The position numbers and the translations under genes are program-made. The notes under the pieces are model-generated. The model ran no database searches. It saw only the letters and a program-made list of their open reading frames with translations, and was not told where the DNA came from. From Methanoregula sp. UBA247 (lineage in GTDB: Archaea > Halobacteriota > Methanomicrobia > Methanomicrobiales > Methanospirillaceae), in assembly GCA_002495055.1 (NCBI GenBank), contig DADR01000024.1, forward strand, positions 111,547 through 175,546: a stretch of 64,000 nucleotides of DNA, given 5' to 3'. Below, one piece after another: positions 43,930 to 53,886 of the stretch. Every line of letters starts with the position of its first letter. The stretch's first letter is position 1.

Positions 43930-45669
43930 GTGATACAGGGATCTGACGATGTTTTTGAGAAAGTGATGGACCTTGCAAAACGCCGTGGTTTTATCTGGCC
44001 TACATCCGAATGCTATGGTGCTGTTGCGGGTTTTATCGATTATGGTCCTCTCGGGGCAATGATGAAGCGGCGTGTCGAGGATATCTGGCGGAATTTTTAC
44101 GTCATCCGTGAAGGGTATTACGAGATTGAATGCCCAACGATAGCTCAGGAGGCAGTTTTTATCGCTTCCGGACACGTGAAAGGTTTTTCTGACAAGATGT
44201 GCCAGTGTCCGCACTGTAAGGAATACCTTCGTGCCGACCATGTTGCTGAAGGGGGAAACATACTCAATGCCTCCATTATGAATAATAATGATCTCGCCGA
44301 TGCTATCACCTCCTGCAAATGCCCTGCCTGTGAAGAGGTGCTTGGGAACGTAACAGTCTTCAATTTCAACCTTATGTTTTCGACTACCATCGGTCCGGGC
44401 TCACAGAGGATCGGGTACCTCCGTCCAGAAACCGCACAGGGAATGTTCGTCGACTTTGCGCGCCTGCTCAGATTTTATCGGGACAAGCTGCCCTTTGGTG
44501 CAGTGCAGATCGGAAAATCCTACCGGAACGAGATTTCACCCCGCCAGGGTATGATCCGTCTCCGTGAGTTTACGCAGGCAGAAGCAGAAATTTTTGTCCA
44601 CCCGGATCAGAAGAACCATCACCCCTCGTTTAAGCGGTATGCAGAATACCTGGTACCTTTGCTCACCTATGTCCAGCAGCAGAACTGCACGGATCCTGTT
44701 GAAATCACTATGCGAGAGGCAGTTGACCAAAAAATAATCGCCAACGAGTACGTTGCCTATTATGTTGCCCTTACTCATGAGCTGCTGATAACAATTGGTA
44801 TTAAACCCGAACGACTGCGTTTCCGCCAGCACCTTCCTGATGAGCGTGCGCACTATGCTACTGACTGCTGGGATGCAGAAGTATTTTCCCGACGTTTTGG
44901 CTGGGTGGAAACGGTAGGTATTGCGGACAGGACTGATTATGACCTGAAAGCTCATGCCGGGCAGAGTGGCACTCCCATGACGGTCTTCATCCAGTATGAT
45001 AAACCGAAGAAAACTGAGCGTCAACGTATTATCCCGAATATGAGTGTGCTTGGCAAACAATACCGTACGAAAGCAAAAATGATCTTTGCTGAACTTGAAA
45101 AAGCGATGCCCACCCAAGAAGGTGCCGAGATAGTGGTGGATGGTGAAACTATTCATATTCCAGCCAATCTTTTTGAAGTCCGCAATGAAGTGATGGATAT
45201 ACGCGGTGAAGATATTATCCCGCATGTGATCGAACCTTCGTACGGGATTGACCGCATGTGTTATGCGGTCCTGGAACAGGCATATGATGAGGATATCGCA
45301 GATGGTGAAACCCGGACGGTAATGCACCTGTCTCCTGGCGTCGCACCGGTCCAGGTCGCTGTTTTTCCGCTTATGACCCGCGATGGTCTTGATATCATCG
45401 CTGATGAAATTACCCAAACCTTCCATAAACGGGGGATACTTGCCGAATATGATGACAGCGGTGCCATCGGGCGCCGGTACAGGCGCCATGATGAGATCGG
45501 GACGCCATGTGCGATAACCGTTGATTATGAAACCAAAGAGAGCAATACCGTCACTATCCGGGACCGGGACACCATGCAACAGATACGTATCCCGATCACA
45601 AAATTACCCGAGATAGTCAGGGCTCTTGTTGACAGAAGCATTACGTTTGCATCACTTTCACCAGAATAA
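43930..45669 (+). CDS. glyS: Glycyl-tRNA synthetase (archaeal/eukaryotic type)
   Basis: A 579-residue class IIa enzyme. RRGFIWPTSECYGAVAGFIDYGPLG at the start, CQCPHCKEYLRADH and CKCPACEE as a zinc-ribbon-like insert, RPETAQGMFVDF, YRNEISPRQGMIRLREFTQAEAE (motif 2) and EPSYGIDRM (motif 3) are visible, with the C-terminal anticodon-binding domain. The start is GTG 43930 behind a GAAGTGATAAC region. The hef gene follows six bases after the stop. Confidence 0.95.
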   Translation: MIQGSDDVFEKVMDLAKRRGFIWPTSECYGAVAGFIDYGPLGAMMKRRVEDIWRNFYVIREGYYEIECPTIAQEAVFIASGHVKGFSDKMCQCPHCKEYLRADHVAEGGNILNASIMNNNDLADAITSCKCPACEEVLGNVTVFNFNLMFSTTIGPGSQRIGYLRPETAQGMFVDFARLLRFYRDKLPFGAVQIGKSYRNEISPRQGMIRLREFTQAEAEIFVHPDQKNHHPSFKRYAEYLVPLLTYVQQQNCTDPVEITMREAVDQKIIANEYVAYYVALTHELLITIGIKPERLRFRQHLPDERAHYATDCWDAEVFSRRFGWVETVGIADRTDYDLKAHAGQSGTPMTVFIQYDKPKKTERQRIIPNMSVLGKQYRTKAKMIFAELEKAMPTQEGAEIVVDGETIHIPANLFEVRNEVMDIRGEDIIPHVIEPSYGIDRMCYAVLEQAYDEDIADGETRTVMHLSPGVAPVQVAVFPLMTRDGLDIIADEITQTFHKRGILAEYDDSGAIGRRYRRHDEIGTPCAITVDYETKESNTVTIRDRDTMQQIRIPITKLPEIVRALVDRSITFASLSPE

Positions 45670-45675
45670 AACCTT

Positions 45676-47913
45676 ATGAGCTTCATCAGTCATCCCCTCA
45701 TCAAACCAGATGCCATCGAGTCACGGGAGTACCAGCTTTCAATAGCAATGCGGGCGCTGGATGAAAATACGATAGTAATCCTGCCGACCGGTCTTGGTAA
45801 AACAGCAGTCGCGCTTCTTGTTGCGGCATCGCGGCTTTATAATGAGGGGGGACGGGTGCTTATGCTCGCCCCGACAAAACCACTCGTGGAACAACACCTC
45901 CGTTTTTTTGAAGGTTATCTTGAGGTAAAGAGCCGGCAGGGTTCGGAATTATCACCATTTGTCATGTTCACCGGTGAAGCCCCCCCCGTTGAGCGCACTG
46001 ACGACTGGAACCGTGCAACAGTAATTCTCGCAACGCCCCAGGTGATAAAAAATGATCTTATTGCCGGTCGATACACGTTGAACGATGTGACACTCCTCAT
46101 CGTCGATGAATGCCACCGTGCCGTAGGAAATTATGCTTATGTATTTCTCGCGCAACGATACCTTGCTACAGCGGGGAAACCCCGAATTCTCGCCATGACC
46201 GCTTCACCGGGTGGTGTGCCGGAGAAGGTGCAGGAGGTTTGTACAAACCTGGGTATCGCCCATATCGAGAACCGGACTGAAACGGATCCCGATGTGCGGC
46301 CCTATGTGTTCGAACGGGATCTTGAATATGTCAGTATCGATCTCCCCCCCGATCTCAAAGCCGCAATAATGATTATCAACGCGCTCATCGAAGAGCGTCT
46401 TGCACTCCTTGCCTCACTTCACTTTACTGTACCTAAACGCGAGAAACTGACCATGAAGGCGCTGAATGAGATCAACAGGCAGATCCAGCAGCGTATCGCA
46501 AACCGCGATCCTGTCGCATATTCGGCATCATCGGTGTATGCTGCATGCATGAAGTTACGGCACGCGATTACTCTTGCTGAGTCCCAGGGAAGTGAAGTAT
46601 TGAAAGGGTATCTCGCGAAGCTGGTCGCTGAAGGTACGGGTTCTGGAGGCAGTAAAGCAAGCAAGGGTCTGGTAAAAGATCAATCATTCCGGGAACTTTT
46701 CGAGCGATCGCTTACCTGGTCTCATGAGCTCCATCCGAAGCCTGAGATCACACTGGATCTGGTACGAGAACAGTTAGAAGCGCATCCGGACAGCCGGGTC
46801 ATTATTTTTGCCACCTACCGGGATACCGTGCAACTCCTGGTGGATTATCTCACAAAAAACGGCATTGCATGTGAACGTTTTGTAGGACAGGCAACAAAAG
46901 ATGCCGAGAAGGGGCTCTCCCAAAAAAAGCAGATTGCTGCACTCTTTCGGTTTCGTGAAGGCGAATTTAAAGTGTTGATTGCAACCTCTGTTGGCGAGGA
47001 GGGACTTGATGTTCCCTCGACTGATATGGTTATTTTTTATGAAACAGTGCCATCAGAAATCCGTGCCATTCAACGTAAAGGCAGGACGGGCAGATCCCGT
47101 GCCGGCAGGGTAGTTGTGCTGGTGACCAAAGGGACCTCTGATGAAGTATTCCGGCATGTCAGCCAGGCAAAAGAGACGAGGATGCATAAGAGCATGCGGG
47201 CAATGGGTAACACAAATCCTTTACAGCAAAATCCCGTTCAGCCAGAACAGGCAAGTATTGACGAGTTCACCGTTCAGGGACCAAGAATTATTATTGACGA
47301 CCGGGAGACTTCTTCAAAAGTTGTGGAGGTGCTTTCCGGACTGGGTGCCGATATCCGTCTTGAACGACTTCCCCAGGGAGATTATGCAATCGGTGACCGG
47401 ATCCTGATCGAGCGAAAAACTGCCCGGGATTTTGTTGATACACTGATTGACCGGGATTTACTCGGACAGGTAAAAGCACTGGCAGAGGCTGTTGCCCGCC
47501 CGGTGATGATTATTGAGGGTGGAGATCTGGACACCCAGCGTGACATTCATCCGAATGCAATCAGGGGCATACTTGCTGCACTTACCATCGATATGGGGGT
47601 TCCACTCCTGTTTACCCGGGATGAGCAGGATACTGCACACCTGCTCTTTGTCCTCGCAAAACGTGAAGGTAGCGAGAGGGGTGAGCGGAAGGTCCACCCG
47701 CATAAATCCCACCGTTCTGCCCGGGAGGAACTGGAGTACATCATTTCAGCTTTCCCTGATATCGGTATGAAAAACGCCCGCCTTCTGCTCACACACTTTG
47801 GATCTGTTCAGGCAATTACCCATGCTGAACTTGGGGAATTAACCGCAATAAAAGGGATAGGAGAGAAGACCGCGCAAAAGATCTATGATCTCTGCCGTCA
47901 TCCTTATAACTGA
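45676..47913 (+). CDS. hef: Hef helicase/nuclease
   Basis: A 745-residue fusion of a superfamily 2 helicase and an XPF-type nuclease that acts at stalled replication forks. Helicase: Walker A LPTGLGKTA (residues 36-44), DECHRA (144-149), ATSVGEEGLDVPSTD and QRKGRTGRSRAG. Nuclease: IIIDDRE near residue 540 and IERKTARDF (Glu579-Arg-Lys, the ERK motif). Two C-terminal helix-hairpin-helix motifs follow. Both halves appear intact. A PCNA-binding motif is possible near QASIDEF. Confidence 0.96.
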   Translation: MSFISHPLIKPDAIESREYQLSIAMRALDENTIVILPTGLGKTAVALLVAASRLYNEGGRVLMLAPTKPLVEQHLRFFEGYLEVKSRQGSELSPFVMFTGEAPPVERTDDWNRATVILATPQVIKNDLIAGRYTLNDVTLLIVDECHRAVGNYAYVFLAQRYLATAGKPRILAMTASPGGVPEKVQEVCTNLGIAHIENRTETDPDVRPYVFERDLEYVSIDLPPDLKAAIMIINALIEERLALLASLHFTVPKREKLTMKALNEINRQIQQRIANRDPVAYSASSVYAACMKLRHAITLAESQGSEVLKGYLAKLVAEGTGSGGSKASKGLVKDQSFRELFERSLTWSHELHPKPEITLDLVREQLEAHPDSRVIIFATYRDTVQLLVDYLTKNGIACERFVGQATKDAEKGLSQKKQIAALFRFREGEFKVLIATSVGEEGLDVPSTDMVIFYETVPSEIRAIQRKGRTGRSRAGRVVVLVTKGTSDEVFRHVSQAKETRMHKSMRAMGNTNPLQQNPVQPEQASIDEFTVQGPRIIIDDRETSSKVVEVLSGLGADIRLERLPQGDYAIGDRILIERKTARDFVDTLIDRDLLGQVKALAEAVARPVMIIEGGDLDTQRDIHPNAIRGILAALTIDMGVPLLFTRDEQDTAHLLFVLAKREGSERGERKVHPHKSHRSAREELEYIISAFPDIGMKNARLLLTHFGSVQAITHAELGELTAIKGIGEKTAQKIYDLCRHPYN

Positions 47914-48290
47914 CACAGGATCTGAAGAGCTTCGGTACCTGTTTTCACCGCGTTCATCAGGACAAGCACGTTATCCGGGTCCTTTTCATTTTGTATGCGC
48001 TCACAGAGAGAAACGATGGTTGTCACAACTTCATCCGCGAGCAATCCGCCTTCGCAGGACTCTTTATGGGGCTCATCACAGCTGCATTCATGCCCCTGTT
48101 CGTTATGTACTGGTGCAGCCGGTGCGGGGCGGGATTTTTCGTCTGTATTTCTCTCTGCACAGACAACACAAAGGGTCTTGCCTTTCACTTCAAAGAGCGG
48201 GCATCCACACGTTTTACAGCACTTTTCGAGCATTTTGCCTCCTTTAAGGAGGTATTCTGCCATGATTTCATCTTCCTTACGTACCGGCAT
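47904..48290 (-). CDS. SSSCA1/COG1645-family zinc-finger protein
   Basis: A 128-residue protein with AEYLLKGGKMLEKCCKTCGCPLFEVKGKTLCVVC, the four-Cys zinc finger typical of the family, then a Pro/His-rich linker (HECSCDEPHKESCEGG) and a helical tail. The start at 48290 is supported by GGTGA just upstream. The last 10 bases overlap the convergent hef gene. No function is established. Confidence 0.85.
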   Translation of the reverse strand: MPVRKEDEIMAEYLLKGGKMLEKCCKTCGCPLFEVKGKTLCVVCAERNTDEKSRPAPAAPVHNEQGHECSCDEPHKESCEGGLLADEVVTTIVSLCERIQNEKDPDNVLVLMNAVKTGTEALQILCQL

Positions 48291-48369
48291 AAAATCACCG
48301 TCGATTCAATATTTAACTTATATATGTCGGTTCTACGTATTAACTACAGGTACACAGGAAGGTGATACC

Positions 48370-48633
48370 ATGCCTAATCCCGAAAAAACTATGGAAAACT
48401 GTGTTCTGATGCTGCAGCGCATTCAGGAAGACAGCTCAATACCCCGAAACATCCGGCGCGTGGCTGATGAGACCCGGACATTGCTTACCAACAATTCCAA
48501 GGCAATGGGACTGCGCGCTGCAGAAGCAATTTCAAAGATTGATGAAATCTCCAATGATCCCAATATGCCGATTCATGCCCGGACCAGGATCTGGGAGCTC
48601 GTGTCGCAACTGGAGACAATCCCCCTTGACTAG
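48370..48633 (+). CDS. UPF0147 family protein
   Basis: An 87-residue helical protein (PEKTMENCVLMLQRIQEDSSIPRNIRRVAD, AEAISKIDEISNDPNMP, RIWELVSQLETI) of the archaeal UPF0147 family. GGTGAT precedes the ATG. It is divergent from the zinc-finger gene. The function is unknown. Confidence 0.9.
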   Translation: MPNPEKTMENCVLMLQRIQEDSSIPRNIRRVADETRTLLTNNSKAMGLRAAEAISKIDEISNDPNMPIHARTRIWELVSQLETIPLD

Positions 48634-48896
48634 GACGCGATCCGACCTGACTCTATTTTTGAATTTTTAACAAGGAGAAGACCTGATCTACCATCCAAAT
48701 ACGGATTCTGTTTTTAATTGCGGACTATAGACCATATCCCGAAAAGCCGGTAGATAAAAAGCGTCTCTATAGTAGGACTATCGGAAAAGCAGTAAGGGAA
48801 CATTTTCACGGAATCGGTAATTCCCTTGTATCCAGACTAAAAAAACGGGAAAATCCGTCCGGGGTCATATAGAACTTTAAATTTCTGGTAACGGAA

Positions 48897-50657
48897 TTAT
48901 ACAAAACGGTAAACGCCTTTTGGTATATGCATTTCAAAACGGGCGCCCTGCTGGAATTCCCCGGATTCTGTTATGGTAATATCCGTAATGGACAGGATTT
49001 CCCGACAAAGGAATAATCCGAGCCCGGTATTTTTGCCAAATCCTCGATCGAAAATCATTTCCTTCTCCCGGGCCGGAATTCCGATCCCGTCATCTTCAAT
49101 CCGGATTAACAGACCGTCGGGCAACTCAACCGATGAAAGATTCACGACAGAGACGTGATCACCATGTTCAACAGCATTCTGCAAAAGGTTATAGAATACC
49201 CGGTCCAGTAAGGGATCGGCAAATATTTCAAGTCCATCAACCGCAGATTCGAACCGTATTTTTTTTATATCGATGTGAATACAGGCTCTGTAGAATGTAT
49301 CATTCACATTCTTCCAGCCCGGTGCCACAACTCCGAGATCCTGGTAAAGCTTGGTGAATTCAATATTCTCCGCAATCATCTTTGCTGCGGCTTTCAGCTT
49401 TTCAAGATACATGGAATATTGGGGTTCGGGAGGGTGATCGGTAAACAATTCAAGATATCCCCCAAGTACAGTAAGTTTATTCCGGATATCATGCCGGGTA
49501 ATTTCCGCAAGGAGGTTGAGTTTCTTATTGGCGAGTTGCAGGGCATCCTGTGTTTTTTTAATGCCAGAAATATCATGGAAAATTCCCATTATGGAGCGCC
49601 GTCCTCCCAAATCGAGTATAGTTGAACTGATAATTACCGGGATGTGGTCCCCTTTTTTATCAACGACTTCCGCTTGTAAACCAGTGCCTTCCCGGGCATA
49701 TTTTTTGAAATATGCCTGATATTTTTCTTTCTGCTCTTGCGGGAGAAGATCCCTGTCGTACATGGTCTGGATTTCAGCAAGTGTTCTCCCGATCATATTC
49801 TGTGCTTTATTATTTGCGTCAAGAAGGATCCCGGTTTCGGCATCCGAAATAAAAATTGCATCGTTTGCATGGTCCATGAGGCCCTGGTTCTTCTCATACG
49901 CAGACTTGAGTTCATCCTCAGCCCGTTTGCGGTCAGTAATATCCCGCACAAATGCAAAAACATAAGCCTGAGGTCCAAATTCTGTGTGATTGAACAGTAT
50001 TTCTACGGGAATAATCGACCCGTCTTTTTTCCGGTTGGTGTCCTGGACGGTAATATATTTTCTCTCTTTCATATGAGGCCAGAGATTACCCCAATTGGTT
50101 TTTATGAACCTTGGGTTGATATCCCCAACGGAAAGTCTGGTAAATTCCTCCCGTGAATATCCGAGCATTGAACAAATGGTGTCATTGAAAAAAGTAATCC
50201 CACCGTTTTTGTTGATCCAGAGGATACCTTCGGCAGCATTGCTCACCGTTGACTTCATCATGCGAAGTTCCTCTTCTGCTTTTTTCCTCCGGAATGCCTG
50301 TCGTATCTTATGACTCAGCTCACTGAACTGGGCACGTGGATCTCCCCCTTTCTGGAGATAGAAATCTGCACCATTATTGATGGCCTGAATTACCACTTCT
50401 TCGCGTCCCTTGCCGGTAAAGAGGATAAACGGGATGTCTGCAAATTCCATCCTCACCTGTTTGAGGAATTCTATACCGTCCATTACCGGCATCTGATAGT
50501 CCGAGACAATAGCATCAATCATACCCTCTTTAAGGAGAAGCAAACCTTCCCGGGCAGAAGTAACTGTAACAACGGAGAATCCCCCTTCCCGTTCAAGAAA
50601 AAGTTTACAGAGGTCGAGCAATTCCGGCTCGTCATCTACATAAAGGAGGGAAATCAT
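48897..50657 (-). CDS. Receiver-PAS-PAS sensor histidine kinase
   Basis: A 586-residue soluble kinase. The N-terminal receiver domain has the acidic pair Asp8-Asp9, phospho-acceptor Asp53 (IVSDYQMPVMDG) and Lys84 (FTGKGREE). Two PAS domains follow at about 130-250 and 255-375. The phospho-acceptor His is in EITRHDIRNKLTVLGGYLEL; NLLQNAVEHG, EDDGIGIP and NTGLGLFLC are intact N, G1 and G2 boxes. With no DNA-binding domain, its target must be a separate protein. No clear partner is adjacent except the related kinase at 51295. Confidence 0.92.
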   Translation of the reverse strand: MISLLYVDDEPELLDLCKLFLEREGGFSVVTVTSAREGLLLLKEGMIDAIVSDYQMPVMDGIEFLKQVRMEFADIPFILFTGKGREEVVIQAINNGADFYLQKGGDPRAQFSELSHKIRQAFRRKKAEEELRMMKSTVSNAAEGILWINKNGGITFFNDTICSMLGYSREEFTRLSVGDINPRFIKTNWGNLWPHMKERKYITVQDTNRKKDGSIIPVEILFNHTEFGPQAYVFAFVRDITDRKRAEDELKSAYEKNQGLMDHANDAIFISDAETGILLDANNKAQNMIGRTLAEIQTMYDRDLLPQEQKEKYQAYFKKYAREGTGLQAEVVDKKGDHIPVIISSTILDLGGRRSIMGIFHDISGIKKTQDALQLANKKLNLLAEITRHDIRNKLTVLGGYLELFTDHPPEPQYSMYLEKLKAAAKMIAENIEFTKLYQDLGVVAPGWKNVNDTFYRACIHIDIKKIRFESAVDGLEIFADPLLDRVFYNLLQNAVEHGDHVSVVNLSSVELPDGLLIRIEDDGIGIPAREKEMIFDRGFGKNTGLGLFLCREILSITDITITESGEFQQGARFEMHIPKGVYRFV

Positions 50658-51294
50658 TAATTTTATTATTGTTGAGTCAAGGATTTAGTTTTTTGTTTAA
50701 AAAGTTTTTTAAAAAGTAAAAAATATCGGCGGTTGTTGAAAAACCTGTAGTAAAATATCGCTGATTTTGTTCCATTGATCCTCGATATGTTGGGTGTATC
50801 CGCTGTCAGTTCGCATCTGACAGATATCGTCGCGAGGTTCCGCAGCGATAAAAAAGGAGCGTTTTATTGAGTTTTCGTTAAAAAATTTTAAAGAGTATTG
50901 TTTCTTTTTCAAGCTCCGGAATTAGACTTATTCCGGGTTCCGGTACGGTTCTGCCAGTCATGAGCCAGAACAATTGGACCAGTCTTTATCGATCCGGAAC
51001 AAACAGGTTCAATTTAAAATTGTGGTTGTTGAAAATCCGGATTTTAATGATTTGGATACGTTAACAAAACACAATAGAGAGAGCAACCCTGAAATTTATT
51101 AATGATGTTGAGAACTTCTTTTTTTAAGCACTAAGACCAACACTGATGCTAACCCCCTGCACCGGGAATTAAAAAAGATCAGCACTAAAGCAGCATATCA
51201 AAATCCTCGCTGATACTCCGAAGTACATTAAAAAAACATCCTTACAAAAGCGGGCTTTTTAAAAACAGGGTGTCTTCATTTCCGCATTTTAAGA
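50658..51294. other. Gene-free stretch with consecutive hairpins
   Basis: Between the two kinases. CCGGAAT/ATTCCGG (50916-50936), GTTCTG/CAGAAC (50948-50971) and CAATTT/AAATTG (near 51010-51022) form three short dyads in a row, which may mark a small structured RNA or terminator of the upstream kinase. The small frame at 50709-50912 on the minus strand is not convincing. Confidence 0.4.
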
Positions 51295-53652
51295 TTACGG
51301 TGCGGTACGGAACGCATCCCCGGGAACTACTATTTCAAACCGTGCACCTTTTTTAAACTCGCCGGTCTCCCGGATCGATAAACCGGTACTTGCAAGGATC
51401 TTCTGTGCCAGAAAGAGCTCGAGCGTCTTTCCGTCGCCCGGTTTCCATTCGAAGAGGCGGTCTTTTGTTTCCGGTACAATTCCAATACCATTATCAGAAA
51501 CTATAATGATGAGTCCTGTAGTTGTGCGCTGATAGGATACGTCAATATGGGTCACTTTTTCCCCAAATTTATGAGAAAAGTTAAACAGAAGATAGAACGC
51601 TTTTTCAAAAAGTGGATCTGCAAAGACTTCAAGGTTGTCCTGCTGTACGTTTAACGTAATTGAATCAGTTTCAACTTCAAGGAATGCGTGATGAATGACG
51701 GTTGGTATCTTTTGCCAGAGGGGGAGATCTGCGCCAAGATTTTCATATTCCCGGGAAAAGATAATTTGTTTTTGTATGGTTTTTGTTGCGGTCTGGGCGC
51801 GAGTGAGATGTTTTTGTAATTCAGGTTCCTGTATACCATACGCTGCAAGTTCGAGGGAACCACTTATAACCATCAGCTGATTCAGGATATCATGCCGAAT
51901 CTTGCTGGAAAACATGTCAAGATTCTTCCTGGCAATCTTCTGGGCATTCTCAACCCGTTTCTGATCGGATATGTCAAAAACAGAACACTGGATAATATGA
52001 TGATCCTTGAATAACGTCATTTTACTAAAAAAATCTACGTCGATTATCTTGCCATCTTTTGTTTCCAGAGGAACGTCTTTGTAGTGGATTTGTTTTGTTT
52101 TCTTCACGTCTGAATAGAATTGCTCGGCGAGCAATGTTCCTTTGAAAAAACCGATATCCTCAAGTTTTCTGCCAATCAGATTTTCCCGGGAATAACCAGT
52201 AACTATGGTAATAAAGGAATTTGATTCGGAAATCTTACCCGTATCAGGTTCCAGAATTAGGAGACCATTATCCGCTGTTTCAAATATCCAATGGAATTTT
52301 TCATCTTTCTGATGAACTTCACTGATATCAGTTATCGATTCAATTGCGCCGGAAAGCTGCCCGTTTTGGTCATAGAGAAGAGTAGCAACAACCTCAAGAG
52401 CAATAGGCTTCCCTATCAGGTTGGGAACCTGTATTTGGGCCCGGAGGCAACCACGGTTCCGCTGAACAGCGGTATAATGGGAGTTTTCGATTTCTGCATC
52501 TGATGCAAAAACCAGATCTAGGAGTCCTGGGATTCGTTCACCCAAAATCCTGAAGGAATATTCATAATTTCCCAACCCTATTACCTGCTCGGCACTGGCA
52601 GCAGTGAGTTTCTCCATAGCTTTGTTCCAGATGATGATGGTGCCCGTTGTATCTATGGCAAATGTCGCTTCCGGGAGGAAATTTATAATTTCAGTCAGTC
52701 GATGTTCCGAAAGTTCCAGTTCCTCTTGTATCCTCCGGAGATTTTCATCCCTTTCAGTTGTTATTAGTACATAGGAGATTTCTTCTGAGATTCCATTGAG
52801 CATCCGAATCTCACTTTCGGTAAAAAAGTTTTTCTCATAGGAGTAAAGAGTTATCACACCGTGGGTGGTTTTACCGGTACTTATCGGAAATGCTGCCGCT
52901 GATCGGTAACCCTTGCGGAAGGCATCATTTTCCCACATCTGCAGGTCAGGGAACGCATGGATGTCATTGCAGATGGTATACTTCCCTTTCCTTATTGTGG
53001 TGACCGTTGGTCCCTGTCCATTGATAATATCCTCAGATAATAATCTGATTTTCCCAAAAAAATCATCCACAGCCCCGCTCGCAAAGACCGTCTCAATTCT
53101 GGTTTTTTTGGTATCCTCAAATCCTATCCATGCCATCACAAATCCCCCCTCCTGGACCATGATCTTACACACTTCCTGTGCAAGTCCCGAGCGGTCATGG
53201 ATATGTATTACTGCTTCGTTTACCCGGCGGAGTATCGCATCAATGCGGTTAAGACGCGCGATCTTCCGCTCACTTTCCCTGAATTCAACAGCGCGTCGTA
53301 TTTCATGGGATAATTCTTCAAACTGGGATTTTTGATCTACGCCTTTACTGACATAATGATCGGCCCCGTTTTTAAGGGCTTCAACAATTATCTCATCCCG
53401 GTTTTTACGGGTAAAAAAAATAAAGGGAAGTTTTGGGAACTGCTCACGAACGCTTTTGAGTACCTGAATACCATCAACAGTCGGCATTTCATATTCAGCG
53501 ATAATTGCATCATACGAAGTAGTTTTCATCAGGTTTAAGGCATCGACTGCGGATTGCGAAGTCTCTACACGGATATCCGAATCACGCTGCAAAAAACGCT
53601 TGCCCAGGTCCAGAAGGACAGGGTCATTATCAATATAAAGAACCGATATCAC
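51295..53652 (-). CDS. Pseudo-receiver GAF-PAS-PAS sensor kinase
   Basis: A 785-residue protein related to the kinase at 48897. The N-terminal receiver-like domain has Glu53 (IIAEYEMPTVDG) where Asp is needed for phosphorylation, and DND in place of the acidic pair, so it is probably not phosphorylatable; Lys84 (FTRKNRDE) is kept. A GAF domain (about 150-300) and two PAS domains (about 305-420 and 430-550) follow. The H-box is SKIRHDILNQLMVISGSLEL. SDNGIGI (G1) is present, but the G2 region reads GKTLELFLA instead of GLGL, so ATP binding may be weak. Confidence 0.9.
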   Translation of the reverse strand: MISVLYIDNDPVLLDLGKRFLQRDSDIRVETSQSAVDALNLMKTTSYDAIIAEYEMPTVDGIQVLKSVREQFPKLPFIFFTRKNRDEIIVEALKNGADHYVSKGVDQKSQFEELSHEIRRAVEFRESERKIARLNRIDAILRRVNEAVIHIHDRSGLAQEVCKIMVQEGGFVMAWIGFEDTKKTRIETVFASGAVDDFFGKIRLLSEDIINGQGPTVTTIRKGKYTICNDIHAFPDLQMWENDAFRKGYRSAAAFPISTGKTTHGVITLYSYEKNFFTESEIRMLNGISEEISYVLITTERDENLRRIQEELELSEHRLTEIINFLPEATFAIDTTGTIIIWNKAMEKLTAASAEQVIGLGNYEYSFRILGERIPGLLDLVFASDAEIENSHYTAVQRNRGCLRAQIQVPNLIGKPIALEVVATLLYDQNGQLSGAIESITDISEVHQKDEKFHWIFETADNGLLILEPDTGKISESNSFITIVTGYSRENLIGRKLEDIGFFKGTLLAEQFYSDVKKTKQIHYKDVPLETKDGKIIDVDFFSKMTLFKDHHIIQCSVFDISDQKRVENAQKIARKNLDMFSSKIRHDILNQLMVISGSLELAAYGIQEPELQKHLTRAQTATKTIQKQIIFSREYENLGADLPLWQKIPTVIHHAFLEVETDSITLNVQQDNLEVFADPLFEKAFYLLFNFSHKFGEKVTHIDVSYQRTTTGLIIIVSDNGIGIVPETKDRLFEWKPGDGKTLELFLAQKILASTGLSIRETGEFKKGARFEIVVPGDAFRTAP

Positions 53653-53886
53653 TACAACCCACTTCAGCAGACTTCACAATTCGCTCTATTTACATTCTGT
53701 AATAACGTAATAAATATACAGGTCGTCATTGTGCTTAAACAGCTTTATGAACCTGTTTTTATTTTTTCTCCTTTATCAATCCTCCAGGGTAAAAATGTTT
53801 TTAAGATGTTGCGTTAAGAGTATTCTTTAATGCTACGCACGCCGCGTACATTTTTTTAAGCAACGACACCTATATGTTCCTGATTT

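Noticed and set aside
50709..50912. 67-codon minus-strand frame upstream of the first kinase
   Set aside because: No family, no clear ribosome-binding site, AT-rich low-complexity ends.
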